Shown: positions 23,136 through 29,984 of the stretch, in pieces | Position numbering within the stretch: position 1 is the stretch's first letter | Layout: each line of letters begins with the position of its first letter | Source of the DNA: SB21 sp964535295 | Lineage (GTDB): Bacteria; CLD3; SB21 | DNA: 29,984 nucleotides | Direction: 5' to 3' | Assembly (NCBI GenBank): GCA_964535295.1 | Contig: CAZHUW010000016.1 | Span: 1 to 29,984 of the forward strand | The notes under the pieces: generated by a model | What the model saw: only the letters and a program-made list of their open reading frames with translations | What the model was told of the DNA's origin: nothing | Database searches by the model: none | Program-made: the position numbers and the translations under genes

Positions 23136-24737
23136 ATGGCAAGTACAACCGATTTCCTTGTTATCGGTACTGGCATCGCCGGTTATTCTGCGGCGCTTAA
23201 ATGTGCGCAGGTTGGCCGCGTCGCCGTGATAACAAAGAAAAGCCACAGTGAAAGCAACACAAATTACGCACAAGGAGGAATTGCGTCGGTCATTGCGGCC
23301 GAAGATTCATTTGACATGCATATCCATGACACCCTCAAAGCCGGTGCCGGATTGTGCCACCGCGATGCGGTCGAACTCATCGTACACAACGGTCCTTCGG
23401 CGATACGGGAGCTTATGGAGATCGGTGTTAAGTTCACGGAAAAGTCAGGCCATCTGGATCTCGGAAGAGAGGGCGGACATTCGAAGAACCGGATTGTTCA
23501 CTCAAAAGATCTTACCGGGCGTGAGATCGAACGCGCACTCATTGAGGCCGTTAAAAACAACCCGAACATACAAGTCTTCGAAGATCATATTGCCATCGAA
23601 GTTATCACAGAACACCATCTGAAAAAGACCGTTACAAATACTGCGGATATCCATTGTTATGGCGCTTATGCACTGGATATTAGAAATAATATTGTAAAGA
23701 AATTCCTCTCCAAAATCACTATTCTCGCTTCCGGCGGGTGCGGCCAGGTGTATAAACATACGACCAATCCAAAGATCGCAACCGGCGACGGCATTGCGAT
23801 GGCTTATCGTGCAGGCGCCCGTGTGGGAAACCTGGAATTCATGCAGTTTCATCCTACTTCTTTATATCATCCGGAAGCACAGTCCTTTTTAATCAGCGAA
23901 GCGGTGCGCGGATTTGGCGCATATCTTATCAATGCTGGGGGTGAACGTTTTATGGAAAGGTATTCTCCACAGAAGGAGCTTGCACCTCGGGATATCGTAG
24001 CACGTGCAATCGATGCGGAAATTAAAAAACGAGGAGAACCTTGTGTATTTCTTGACCTGCGCCATATAGATGCTCAGAAAACAATCGAACATTTTCCGCA
24101 TATTTATGAGAGCTGTCTTAAGTTCAAGATCGATATTACCGAAGAACCCATACCTGTGGTACCGGCGGCGCATTATATGTGCGGAGGCGTACAAACGAAT
24201 ATCCACGGCCAAACGGATATTCAGCGGTTGTATGCCTGTGGAGAAGTGGCGCTTACCGGGGTGCATGGCGCAAATCGATTGGCCAGCAATTCGTTATTGG
24301 AAGCGGTCGTATTCGCCAATCAGGTGTATGAACATGCAAGCAAACTTCTTGCAGCGAATAAATTGGACATACCTGAATTTCCCGAATGGGATGAGAGTGG
24401 AACATTCAGCACGGAAGAATGGATCCTGATCGAACACAACCGCGAAGAAATTCAACAGATCATGTGGGATTACGTCGGCATTGTCCGTTCTAATTTACGG
24501 CTGGAGCGTGCCGAGCGGCGCATTACTTTGATCAGCGAAGAGATCGAGAATTTTTATAAGGGAACAAAAGTTACGGAGGCATTGATCGAATTGCGAAATC
24601 TGGCCAAACTGGCCCGGCTTATCATCCGCTGCGCCAAACTGCGTCACGAGAGCCGCGGTCTTCATTATACGACCGATTATTTGCAAACCGATGAGGTTCA
24701 CGGAATGGCCGACACCGTCATTAGTACTTTTAAATAA
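23136..24737 (+). CDS. nadB: L-aspartate oxidase
   Basis: This 533-residue flavoenzyme oxidises aspartate to iminoaspartate, the first step of de novo NAD synthesis. The FAD-binding GTGIAG is at 11-16. Other motifs are NYAQGGIASV, GGHSKNRIVHSKDLTGREIE, EFMQFHPTSLY, GGVQTNIHGQT and CGEVALTGVHGANRLASNSL. The C-terminal helical domain is present. Fumarate reductase/succinate dehydrogenase flavoproteins are related, but the overall length and the GVHGANRLASNSLLEAVVF block favour NadB. It is probably co-transcribed with pyrG (11-base gap). nadA and nadC are not adjacent. Confidence 0.95.
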   Translation: MASTTDFLVIGTGIAGYSAALKCAQVGRVAVITKKSHSESNTNYAQGGIASVIAAEDSFDMHIHDTLKAGAGLCHRDAVELIVHNGPSAIRELMEIGVKFTEKSGHLDLGREGGHSKNRIVHSKDLTGREIERALIEAVKNNPNIQVFEDHIAIEVITEHHLKKTVTNTADIHCYGAYALDIRNNIVKKFLSKITILASGGCGQVYKHTTNPKIATGDGIAMAYRAGARVGNLEFMQFHPTSLYHPEAQSFLISEAVRGFGAYLINAGGERFMERYSPQKELAPRDIVARAIDAEIKKRGEPCVFLDLRHIDAQKTIEHFPHIYESCLKFKIDITEEPIPVVPAAHYMCGGVQTNIHGQTDIQRLYACGEVALTGVHGANRLASNSLLEAVVFANQVYEHASKLLAANKLDIPEFPEWDESGTFSTEEWILIEHNREEIQQIMWDYVGIVRSNLRLERAERRITLISEEIENFYKGTKVTEALIELRNLAKLARLIIRCAKLRHESRGLHYTTDYLQTDEVHGMADTVISTFK

Positions 24738-24766
24738 AAAACCCGCTTATTCAGCGGGTTTTTTAT
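24738..24766. terminator. Bidirectional terminator between nadB and nrfA
   Basis: AAAACCCGCT (24738-24747) pairs with AGCGGGTTTT (24753-24762) around a 5-base loop. A T tract follows on the plus strand and an A run precedes it, so it can end both the nadB and the convergent nrfA transcripts. Confidence 0.92.
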
Positions 24767-24775
24767 TACCTCTCT

Positions 24776-26263
24776 TTATTTACTGCTTACAATATTCATC
24801 TTGCTTTCCCGCTCTTTCGCCTTGGCATCCCACTGCGGTATTATTTCTTTGATGAATTTTTCTTTTTCAGCGTTGAGTTGTTTTAAGTCAAGACCGATAT
24901 AGGCTTGAGCTTTTTCTTTCGTGGACAGATCCGGCATTTGCACCGGAAGTTTGACGTTGTGCTTCAGCAGAACTTCCGCCAGTAAAACACGAGCTCCTTG
25001 CGCTTTTTCGATCCCGTCACCAATAACACGGGCGGTCTCCAGCGGCGCATGAAATGAACCGCCGTGGCTTGCCGCCGAATAGTCCCAGCGCCATTGAGCC
25101 TGCCGGATCAGTTGTAATATCGGCTTCATCTCATCGTCTTTAGCGCCGTTGTCCCAAGCCGTTTTCGCCTCAATATGCGCTTTCACCAGCGCTTCCTCCA
25201 GCCGGCCGCGGATATCAATGACCTTATCCTGCCGATCGTATACATTTTTCTTCAGCGTTTCTTCCGTTTCACGATGGCATACCTGGCACGCATTCGCCAT
25301 ATTATTCAACGGGCTTTGTATCTTATGATCGGTAAATTTGACACCGCCTTCGCTCCGGTACGGCATGTGGCAGTCCGCACAGGAGATCCCGCGTTCTGCG
25401 TGAATACCGGTCTTGAATATTTCATAATCGGGGTGCTGCGCCTTCAGCATAGGCGTTTTGCTGAGTTTATGAACCCAATCGACGTGTTGGATCTTGTCAT
25501 AATAGGTTTCCATATCCTCCGCACGAAAACCGTTATCCCACGGGAAGGTAAGATACTTTTCTTCTTTGCCTTTAAAATAGTATTCCACGTGGCATTGCGC
25601 GCATACCAGCGATCGCATTTCCTGATGTGTAGCTTGTTTAATGTCTTTTCCTTGCCGTGCCAAAGCTTCAATCATGGCCGGACGTGTGATCCGCAAATTC
25701 ATCGTTTTCGGATCATGACAATCCTGACAGCCGATTGGATTTACGATCTCCTCGCCTAAATGGATCCATTTATCTTTGTAAAATTCGGCAACGCCTTTTT
25801 CATTCATCATTCTCGGTACATCAGTGCTTTTGCAGGTCCAACAGGTGGCTGGTTGTAGCGGAACGGTTCGTAAGGTGTTTCGGATATCTTTGATCGCATT
25901 ATAATGTCCGCGCGCCTGATTGAAGTCCGTGGAAAAAGCATAACCGGCCCATAAAACAACCAAGCTGGGGTACTCTTTGAGCATGTCAATCGTTGCGCTT
26001 CCGCCGTGTTTACTTCGAAAGCTCGTATCGGCCGTCGCGCGATAGGTCTCGAATTCACGCGGGAAATTTTCACCCCACACTTCATTGCGCGGCTCCCAAT
26101 CGGCAATGGGCTTTTCTATACGAAACATCATTTTCTCTTCCGTACGCCTCTCCATGATTGAATTGGCAAAAAGTCCGATCAAAAAAACGATGACTACCGT
26201 GGCCATGAACAAAACCCAGCCAAGCCATGGTTTTTCCTGAACGATCTGAATGATATTTTTCAT
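24776..26263 (-). CDS. nrfA: Ammonia-forming cytochrome c nitrite reductase, catalytic subunit
   Basis: This 495-residue pentahaem enzyme reduces nitrite to ammonium with six electrons. The active-site haem uses the Lys-ligated motif CWTCK (141-145). Four CxxCH haems follow: CQDCH (179), CAQCH (221), CADCH (295) and CQVCH (326). The calcium/active-site residues in CHVEYYFKG and MLKAQHPDYE are present, as is the Arg-bearing DIRNTLRT. The ATG at 26263 is preferred over a TTG six codons earlier because GGAG sits five bases before it. The N-terminal hydrophobic stretch (about 13-34) may act as an uncleaved anchor rather than a cleaved signal. It follows nrfH by 48 bases. Nitrate reductase genes are not in view. 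Confidence 0.95.
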   Translation of the reverse strand: MKNIIQIVQEKPWLGWVLFMATVVIVFLIGLFANSIMERRTEEKMMFRIEKPIADWEPRNEVWGENFPREFETYRATADTSFRSKHGGSATIDMLKEYPSLVVLWAGYAFSTDFNQARGHYNAIKDIRNTLRTVPLQPATCWTCKSTDVPRMMNEKGVAEFYKDKWIHLGEEIVNPIGCQDCHDPKTMNLRITRPAMIEALARQGKDIKQATHQEMRSLVCAQCHVEYYFKGKEEKYLTFPWDNGFRAEDMETYYDKIQHVDWVHKLSKTPMLKAQHPDYEIFKTGIHAERGISCADCHMPYRSEGGVKFTDHKIQSPLNNMANACQVCHRETEETLKKNVYDRQDKVIDIRGRLEEALVKAHIEAKTAWDNGAKDDEMKPILQLIRQAQWRWDYSAASHGGSFHAPLETARVIGDGIEKAQGARVLLAEVLLKHNVKLPVQMPDLSTKEKAQAYIGLDLKQLNAEKEKFIKEIIPQWDAKAKERESKMNIVSSK

Positions 26264-26311
26264 AAGGTCTCCTAGACGCAAAGAAGCACGATTGCCTCTT
26301 AGACGCTCAAT

Positions 26312-26899
26312 TTATTTTTTCTCTTTTAGAAATTGTTCGATCCATTGAGGGATAACGGACGATAGTCTGGGTACCCGCGCGTAGGGAACGGAAGCCAGGC
26401 TATTGACCCGCCCGTGCGGCGTCTCGCGATGGCATTGCCAGCAAAGACGCCCTTCCCCGTTCAGGTAGTTATCGCCCGTGACTTTGTGAGCCGAAACGTC
26501 ATTGACCAGAGAACTGTGGCAACGAATACAGTTTTCCTGCACCACTTTTACTCCGGCTTCTTTGATGTGAATGACCTGCGGTTCCAGTCTGAGCGTGAAC
26601 ATCGTTGCGTGCCGTAGGCCATCCTGAGCCTTGAAAGCATATTTTCTAAAGAAATTATCGTGCGGTACATGGCAGTCATTACATACCGTAACCCGCGCAT
26701 GACTGCTGCGCTGCCAGGTTGCATATTGCGGCGCCATCACGTGGCAATTCATACACGTTTCAGGCCTGTCGGAAAGATAAGACGGCGCATTTGAAATGTA
26801 TACCGCTAGAAATCCGATCCCGATGAATATTGCCAACAGAAGGTTGACCACTAGACGCCATTCATCCGGCGGTTTAAAAAATCTTAATATCGTTTTCAT
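26312..26899 (-). CDS. nrfH: Tetrahaem quinol dehydrogenase of the nitrite reductase complex
   Basis: This 195-residue NapC/NirT-family protein oxidises menaquinol and passes electrons to NrfA. A single N-terminal helix (about 17-36) anchors it in the inner membrane. Four haem motifs follow: CMNCH (49-53), CNDCH (73-77), CIRCH (124-128) and CWQCH (153-157). Length is usual for NrfH. The gene order nrfH-nrfA is standard. The GHL10 gene ends 42 bases upstream and may share the transcript. Assignment is secure. Confidence 0.94.
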   Translation of the reverse strand: MKTILRFFKPPDEWRLVVNLLLAIFIGIGFLAVYISNAPSYLSDRPETCMNCHVMAPQYATWQRSSHARVTVCNDCHVPHDNFFRKYAFKAQDGLRHATMFTLRLEPQVIHIKEAGVKVVQENCIRCHSSLVNDVSAHKVTGDNYLNGEGRLCWQCHRETPHGRVNSLASVPYARVPRLSSVIPQWIEQFLKEKK

Positions 26900-26941
26900 T
26901 TATTTAAGATAATATTGTCTGGAATAAAAGCAATGGTTTTT

Positions 26942-28081
26942 TTATTGGCGATAAACCGTCTCAGCCATTTTTTGGAAATAGCTTCTGTCTTTTCTGACCG
27001 ATTCGTACGAAAAAAAAGAGATGCCCGGCATTCCATATTTTCTGCAAATCTCGATCTTCTCGTTCATAGCTGCAGAAGTCTGATTGTACATAGAAATACC
27101 CATAATAACTTTTTTGTAAAAAACACTGTCCGGTAGCGCTGATTGCGCATCTTTAATCCGTCTTTCAAATACATTATTATCCGTTGCATAATTCATTGGA
27201 ACGGCAAGATCAATGTATCCTTTTTTAAGCCACTCCGTCCAATCCTGGAAAAGTTCGTTTTTTGCCATATTCAGATCCGCCCAAACGGCCGCGGAAACTC
27301 GTATATTCGAACTCTTTGAGACAACTTGGGTGTGAACGTTAGAAACAAACGTGGTAAGTTCTTTCCGTCTGAATTCGGCCCATGCGTTATCAAACCACGT
27401 TTTTTTTCCGTCTAAATTGATTCGTTTTATCATTTGCAGAGGATCCGAATGATAACTTAAGATAAATTTTGAGCGCATGGCTTCGGAATAATCGTATTCT
27501 GCGCCGGCATATCGGATATAATCGAGATGGATCCCGTCTATTTTATAACGGCTGACAATCTCATCGATCACTTTAAGGAAATATTCTTGAAAATCTGAGT
27601 TAGCTGGGGATATAAAATATCCTTCCTTATTTTTTTCCTTAAGACTTTTCAAGCCTTCCTCAATCATTGAGATACCGGAGCTGGATACAGCGCTCCATTG
27701 AGCACGCGTAAATAACAAATGTTCTTTTGACGACGGACCCGTTTCCGACGACCAAAGATAGAAGACATTTAACCAGGCATGAACTTTGAATTTGCTGGAT
27801 CGGGCCAACAAGTATTCAAGCGGATCAAAAGAACCATCCAGCCCGTCGGCCATTGGAACAAGATCGCTTTTGTAATAGGCATCGGCGCGCCCCCGAACCT
27901 GAACGAAAAGATCGGTTATATGAGCCTTTTCCGCATCCGCTAACATTTTTTGAATATCAGATTTGGATTTTAGGACATCTCTGACAACCCACAGACCCTT
28001 TACTGCTTTGGGGTTTTCAGCAAAGGCTCCCGTGGTATGCAAGAGAGACAATATGATAATGGAAAGTGTTGAAGAGCGCAT
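26942..28081 (-). CDS. Exported GHL10-family glycoside-hydrolase-like protein
   Basis: This 379-residue protein has a signal peptide (MRSSTLSIIILSLLHTTGAFA) and a TIM-barrel-type GHL10 (DUF187) domain. Visible motifs are KGLWVVRDVL, FVQVRGRADAYY, FDPLEYLLARSSKFKVHAWLN, DGIHLDYIRY (likely active-site acidic strand), RVSAAVWAD, YIDLAVPMNY and GISFFSYES. Such proteins are thought to act on cell-envelope polysaccharides such as denuded peptidoglycan glycan; this is family knowledge. It follows the ribosomal-operon terminator and precedes nrfH by 42 bases. No clear ribosome binding site is seen. Confidence 0.85.
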   Translation of the reverse strand: MRSSTLSIIILSLLHTTGAFAENPKAVKGLWVVRDVLKSKSDIQKMLADAEKAHITDLFVQVRGRADAYYKSDLVPMADGLDGSFDPLEYLLARSSKFKVHAWLNVFYLWSSETGPSSKEHLLFTRAQWSAVSSSGISMIEEGLKSLKEKNKEGYFISPANSDFQEYFLKVIDEIVSRYKIDGIHLDYIRYAGAEYDYSEAMRSKFILSYHSDPLQMIKRINLDGKKTWFDNAWAEFRRKELTTFVSNVHTQVVSKSSNIRVSAAVWADLNMAKNELFQDWTEWLKKGYIDLAVPMNYATDNNVFERRIKDAQSALPDSVFYKKVIMGISMYNQTSAAMNEKIEICRKYGMPGISFFSYESVRKDRSYFQKMAETVYRQ

Positions 28082-28128
28082 ACAATTTAGAAGGATTGGT
28101 TTTTACAATAAACTAAACATAAATAAAA

Positions 28129-28154
28129 AAGGCAACCATTTTCATGATTGCCTT
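28129..28154 (-). terminator. Terminator closing the rpoA-rplQ transcription unit
   Basis: On the minus strand AAGGCAATCAT pairs with ATGGTTGCCTT (one U-G pair) around a 4-base loop and runs into a T tract. It lies 23 bases after the small four-cysteine gene. Confidence 0.85.
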
Positions 28155-28177
28155 ACGTTTTCGAAGATCGATTGTCA

Positions 28178-28438
28178 CTATGCAGAATAAGCGGTTTCTT
28201 CATACATATCGCAGCGTCTTTTCTTGCCAATGCGCACGGTAGCGAGGCGTCCTTGGGCTATTGATTTCGCACTGCACTTATGTGAGTCAAGCTGCAAATT
28301 CGCACAAATTAATTTTTTATTTCCGTTGAAACACTGAATTTTAGGCAACACGGTATCGGATACCGACGCAGCAGTTTGTTTTTTCTTCGATGTTTTTGCC
28401 TCGGCATCTTCAGCAATTTCTTTATTCTTACGCGGCAT
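28178..28438 (-). CDS. Small basic protein with four cysteines, unknown function
   Basis: This is an 86-residue protein. The first 25 residues are charged and Lys-rich (MPRKNKEIAEDAEAKTSKKK). The rest carries Cys36, Cys45, Cys55 and Cys76 with His53, and a basic patch (RIGKKRRC). That spacing could bind a metal, but it does not match a standard zinc-finger pattern I recognise. It begins 24 bases after rplQ behind a TAAGGGA ribosome binding site and is followed by the operon terminator. It therefore appears to be expressed with rpoA and rplQ. I do not recognise a family. Confidence 0.6.
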   Translation of the reverse strand: MPRKNKEIAEDAEAKTSKKKQTAASVSDTVLPKIQCFNGNKKLICANLQLDSHKCSAKSIAQGRLATVRIGKKRRCDMYEETAYSA

Positions 28439-28462
28439 ATAAAAATCCCTTACGATTAAAAT

Positions 28463-29029
28463 TTATTTGGAGGCCTGGATCTCTTCTTTTTTCGCTTTGA
28501 TACGTTCGGCCAGTGTCATTTTCCGTTTGGCTTTGTTTTCCTTTTCAGAGATCGACGTGTTTTGTTTTTCGATCTGAACATTTTCGTAGCCTACGATCTC
28601 CAACACGGCCAGTTCCGCCGCATCGCCTTTTCGCTTACCCAAGCGCATGATACGTGTATATCCGCCGCCGGTATAGTTCGGATTGGCCGATTTACGTTTT
28701 TCATCCATCTCTTTCAGCTTGGGCGCAATATCGTCCATCAATTCCTGGATAACGGTCTTATTTGCAAGTTTCTTATCCGCGGTATCCTTCACCGGCGTCA
28801 AAAGAACGCGGTAATTCCCTAAACGGCTCAGCAGCACCCGGCGAGCGCCGAGGTCGCCTTTTTTCGCATAACTCAGCAATCGTTCTGCGGTCGGCTGTGC
28901 GGCCTTGGCTTTGGTAATTGTGGTGGTGATGCGTTTATGTCTGAAAAGTTCATTGCAAAGATTTTTGATCAGCGCTTTGCGATGGCTGGCGGTCTTGCTC
29001 AGCTTAAATCCTTTTTTGCCGTGTCTCAT
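28463..29029 (-). CDS. rplQ: 50S ribosomal protein L17, extended form
   Basis: This is a 188-residue bL17. The core motifs are MRHGKKGFKLSKTASHRKAL, LCNELFRHKRITTT, KAKAAQPTAERLLSYAKKG and GGGYTRIMRLGKRKGDAAELA. The E. coli protein is about 127 residues. Here an insertion (about 85-112) and a charged C-terminal tail of about 40 residues (KENKAKRKMTLAERIKAKKEEI) lengthen it, as in several FCB lineages. GAGGAA precedes the ATG. It lies 33 bases after rpoA in the standard order. Confidence 0.96.
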   Translation of the reverse strand: MRHGKKGFKLSKTASHRKALIKNLCNELFRHKRITTTITKAKAAQPTAERLLSYAKKGDLGARRVLLSRLGNYRVLLTPVKDTADKKLANKTVIQELMDDIAPKLKEMDEKRKSANPNYTGGGYTRIMRLGKRKGDAAELAVLEIVGYENVQIEKQNTSISEKENKAKRKMTLAERIKAKKEEIQASK

Positions 29030-29062
29030 CGTTCCTCTATAATTCTATCAAAAGTTATGGTT

Positions 29063-29984
29063 TTATTCGTCGCCGTTGTAATACTTGGTAACATCCATCC
29101 CGAAGTGCATGCCGCGTTCTTCGAGAATTTTATTGAGTTCGGTCAGCGATTTACGCCCGAAATTACGATACTTGAGCATTTCTGATTCATCCTTGCTTAC
29201 CAGATCACCGATCGTTTTGATTCCGGCGGCGCGCAGACAGTTATGCGAACGCACCGAGAGTTCCAACTCATCCACACTCATCTTGAGAAGCTGACGGATG
29301 CGGATGATCTCCTGATCTTCGATTTCTCCGTTGTCGCCTTCTTCTTCCACTTCAAAGTTAATAAACAATTGAATGTGGTCTCTCAATAGCCGGGCACTGA
29401 TCGTCAACGCATCATCCGGTGTGATACTTCCATCCGTGGTAATCTCCAGGATCAGCTTCTCAAAATCTGTATGCTGTCCGACACGCGTACTTTCAATGGA
29501 ATAACGAACGTTTTTTACCGGATTGTAGATTGAGTCAATGGGTATAGTACCTATTGGCATATCTGGAAATTTGTTTTCTTCTGCAGAAACCCAACCTTTT
29601 CCCCGTCCGATCCTCAATTCGATATCAAAATTCGTTTCTTTGCCGAGCGTTGCGATATGATGTTCCGGGTTAAGAATCTCAAAATCTGCGCCGTTGGACG
29701 CCTTTTGAATCGACGCCGCCGTGAACTCGCCGGCACCTTTGAAATGAACAACCACTTTATCAGGCTTTTTGTTGTGCAATTTAAACCGCACGCCTTTGAG
29801 GTTGAGTATCATTTCAGAAACGTCTTCGGTCACACCCGGGATCGTCGAAAACTCGTGTAACACGCCTTCTACTTTGATGGACGAGATCGCTGCGCCCGGT
29901 AAAGACGACAAAAGAACCCGACGGATCGAGTTCCCGATAGTTACGCCGAAACCTCTCTCCAGAGGCTGTATGATGAATCGTCCA
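29063..29984 (-). CDS. rpoA: RNA polymerase alpha subunit (5' end outside window)
   Basis: The frame is open to the window edge, with family sequence (IIQPLERGFGVTIGNSIRRV, then LLSSLPGAAISSIKVEGVLH) showing that the ATG inside the frame at 29911 is not the start. The assembly domain is followed by a helical C-terminal domain with VDELELSVRSHNCLRAAGI, GDLVSKDESEMLKYRNFG and KSLTELNKILEERG, which contacts UP elements and activators. About 20 N-terminal residues are missing. It is upstream of rplQ in the usual ribosomal operon order. Confidence 0.97.
   Translation of the reverse strand, partial: GRFIIQPLERGFGVTIGNSIRRVLLSSLPGAAISSIKVEGVLHEFSTIPGVTEDVSEMILNLKGVRFKLHNKKPDKVVVHFKGAGEFTAASIQKASNGADFEILNPEHHIATLGKETNFDIELRIGRGKGWVSAEENKFPDMPIGTIPIDSIYNPVKNVRYSIESTRVGQHTDFEKLILEITTDGSITPDDALTISARLLRDHIQLFINFEVEEEGDNGEIEDQEIIRIRQLLKMSVDELELSVRSHNCLRAAGIKTIGDLVSKDESEMLKYRNFGRKSLTELNKILEERGMHFGMDVTKYYNGDE

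Noticed and set aside
25175..25759. 194-codon open frame on the plus strand
   Set aside because: It is antisense to nrfA across the haem motifs and has no ribosome binding site or family resemblance.

Overview
This window is about 30 kb of a bacterial chromosome. It contains one 100-base run of N at 10325-10424, so it comes from a scaffolded, probably metagenome-derived, assembly. Gene content points to the Fibrobacteres-Chlorobi-Bacteroidetes (FCB) superphylum or an allied candidate phylum: a PorV/PorQ-family barrel, a BNR-repeat secreted protein with a type IX-style C-terminal domain, a DUF5683 protein, an enlarged ribosomal protein L17, and an MglA/roadblock pair. Promoters that can be read by eye are classical sigma-70 type (TTGA.. 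with exactly 17 bp to a TATATT-like box), not the Bacteroidetes -7/-33 type. That argues for a lineage outside Bacteroidetes proper. The phylum cannot be settled from this window alone.

Layout. 1-3010 (+): the end of an upstream gene, then a DUF4388 protein, a HAMP-only membrane sensor, a roadblock protein and an MglA-type Ras-like GTPase, closed by a strong terminator. This looks like a cell-polarity or surface-motility switch. 3073-4486 (+): a degenerate interspersed repeat, then uppP (undecaprenyl-diphosphate phosphatase) and a YjbQ-family protein. 4525-8090 (-): an envelope/secretion block with a lipoprotein, a BNR-repeat secreted protein and a PorV/PorQ-family barrel followed by the relic of a second barrel. 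8238-12202 (+): a GH57 glycogen branching enzyme, an outer-membrane protein cut by the assembly gap, a glutaryl-CoA-type acyl-CoA dehydrogenase and a zinc-ribbon membrane protein.

12215-20918 (-) is a tightly packed run read right to left: LppM-like membrane protein, STAS protein, HDAC-family deacetylase, DUF5683 protein, receiver-histidine kinase, divergent CofG-like radical SAM enzyme, upp, RsbW-like ATPase, outer-membrane barrel, mnmA, panB. It mixes signalling (STAS, RsbW-like ATPase, receiver-kinase) with housekeeping metabolism. A divergent promoter pair at 20956-21048 separates it from 21077-24737 (+): gatC, pyrG (CTP synthase) and nadB (L-aspartate oxidase). 24776-29984 (-): the 3' end of the ribosomal operon (rpoA partial, rplQ, a small Cys-containing protein, terminator), then a GHL10 glycoside-hydrolase-like protein and nrfH-nrfA for ammonia-forming nitrite reduction.

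No tRNA, rRNA, CRISPR array, insertion sequence or prophage is visible. No gene-free stretch exceeds 300 bases; the longest (3011-3207) holds a terminator and a repeat. The most interesting items are the DUF4388-HAMP-roadblock-MglA cassette, the divergent CofG homologue beside upp with no CofH in view, the second barrel C-terminus left behind the PorV-like gene, and the small four-cysteine protein behind rplQ.
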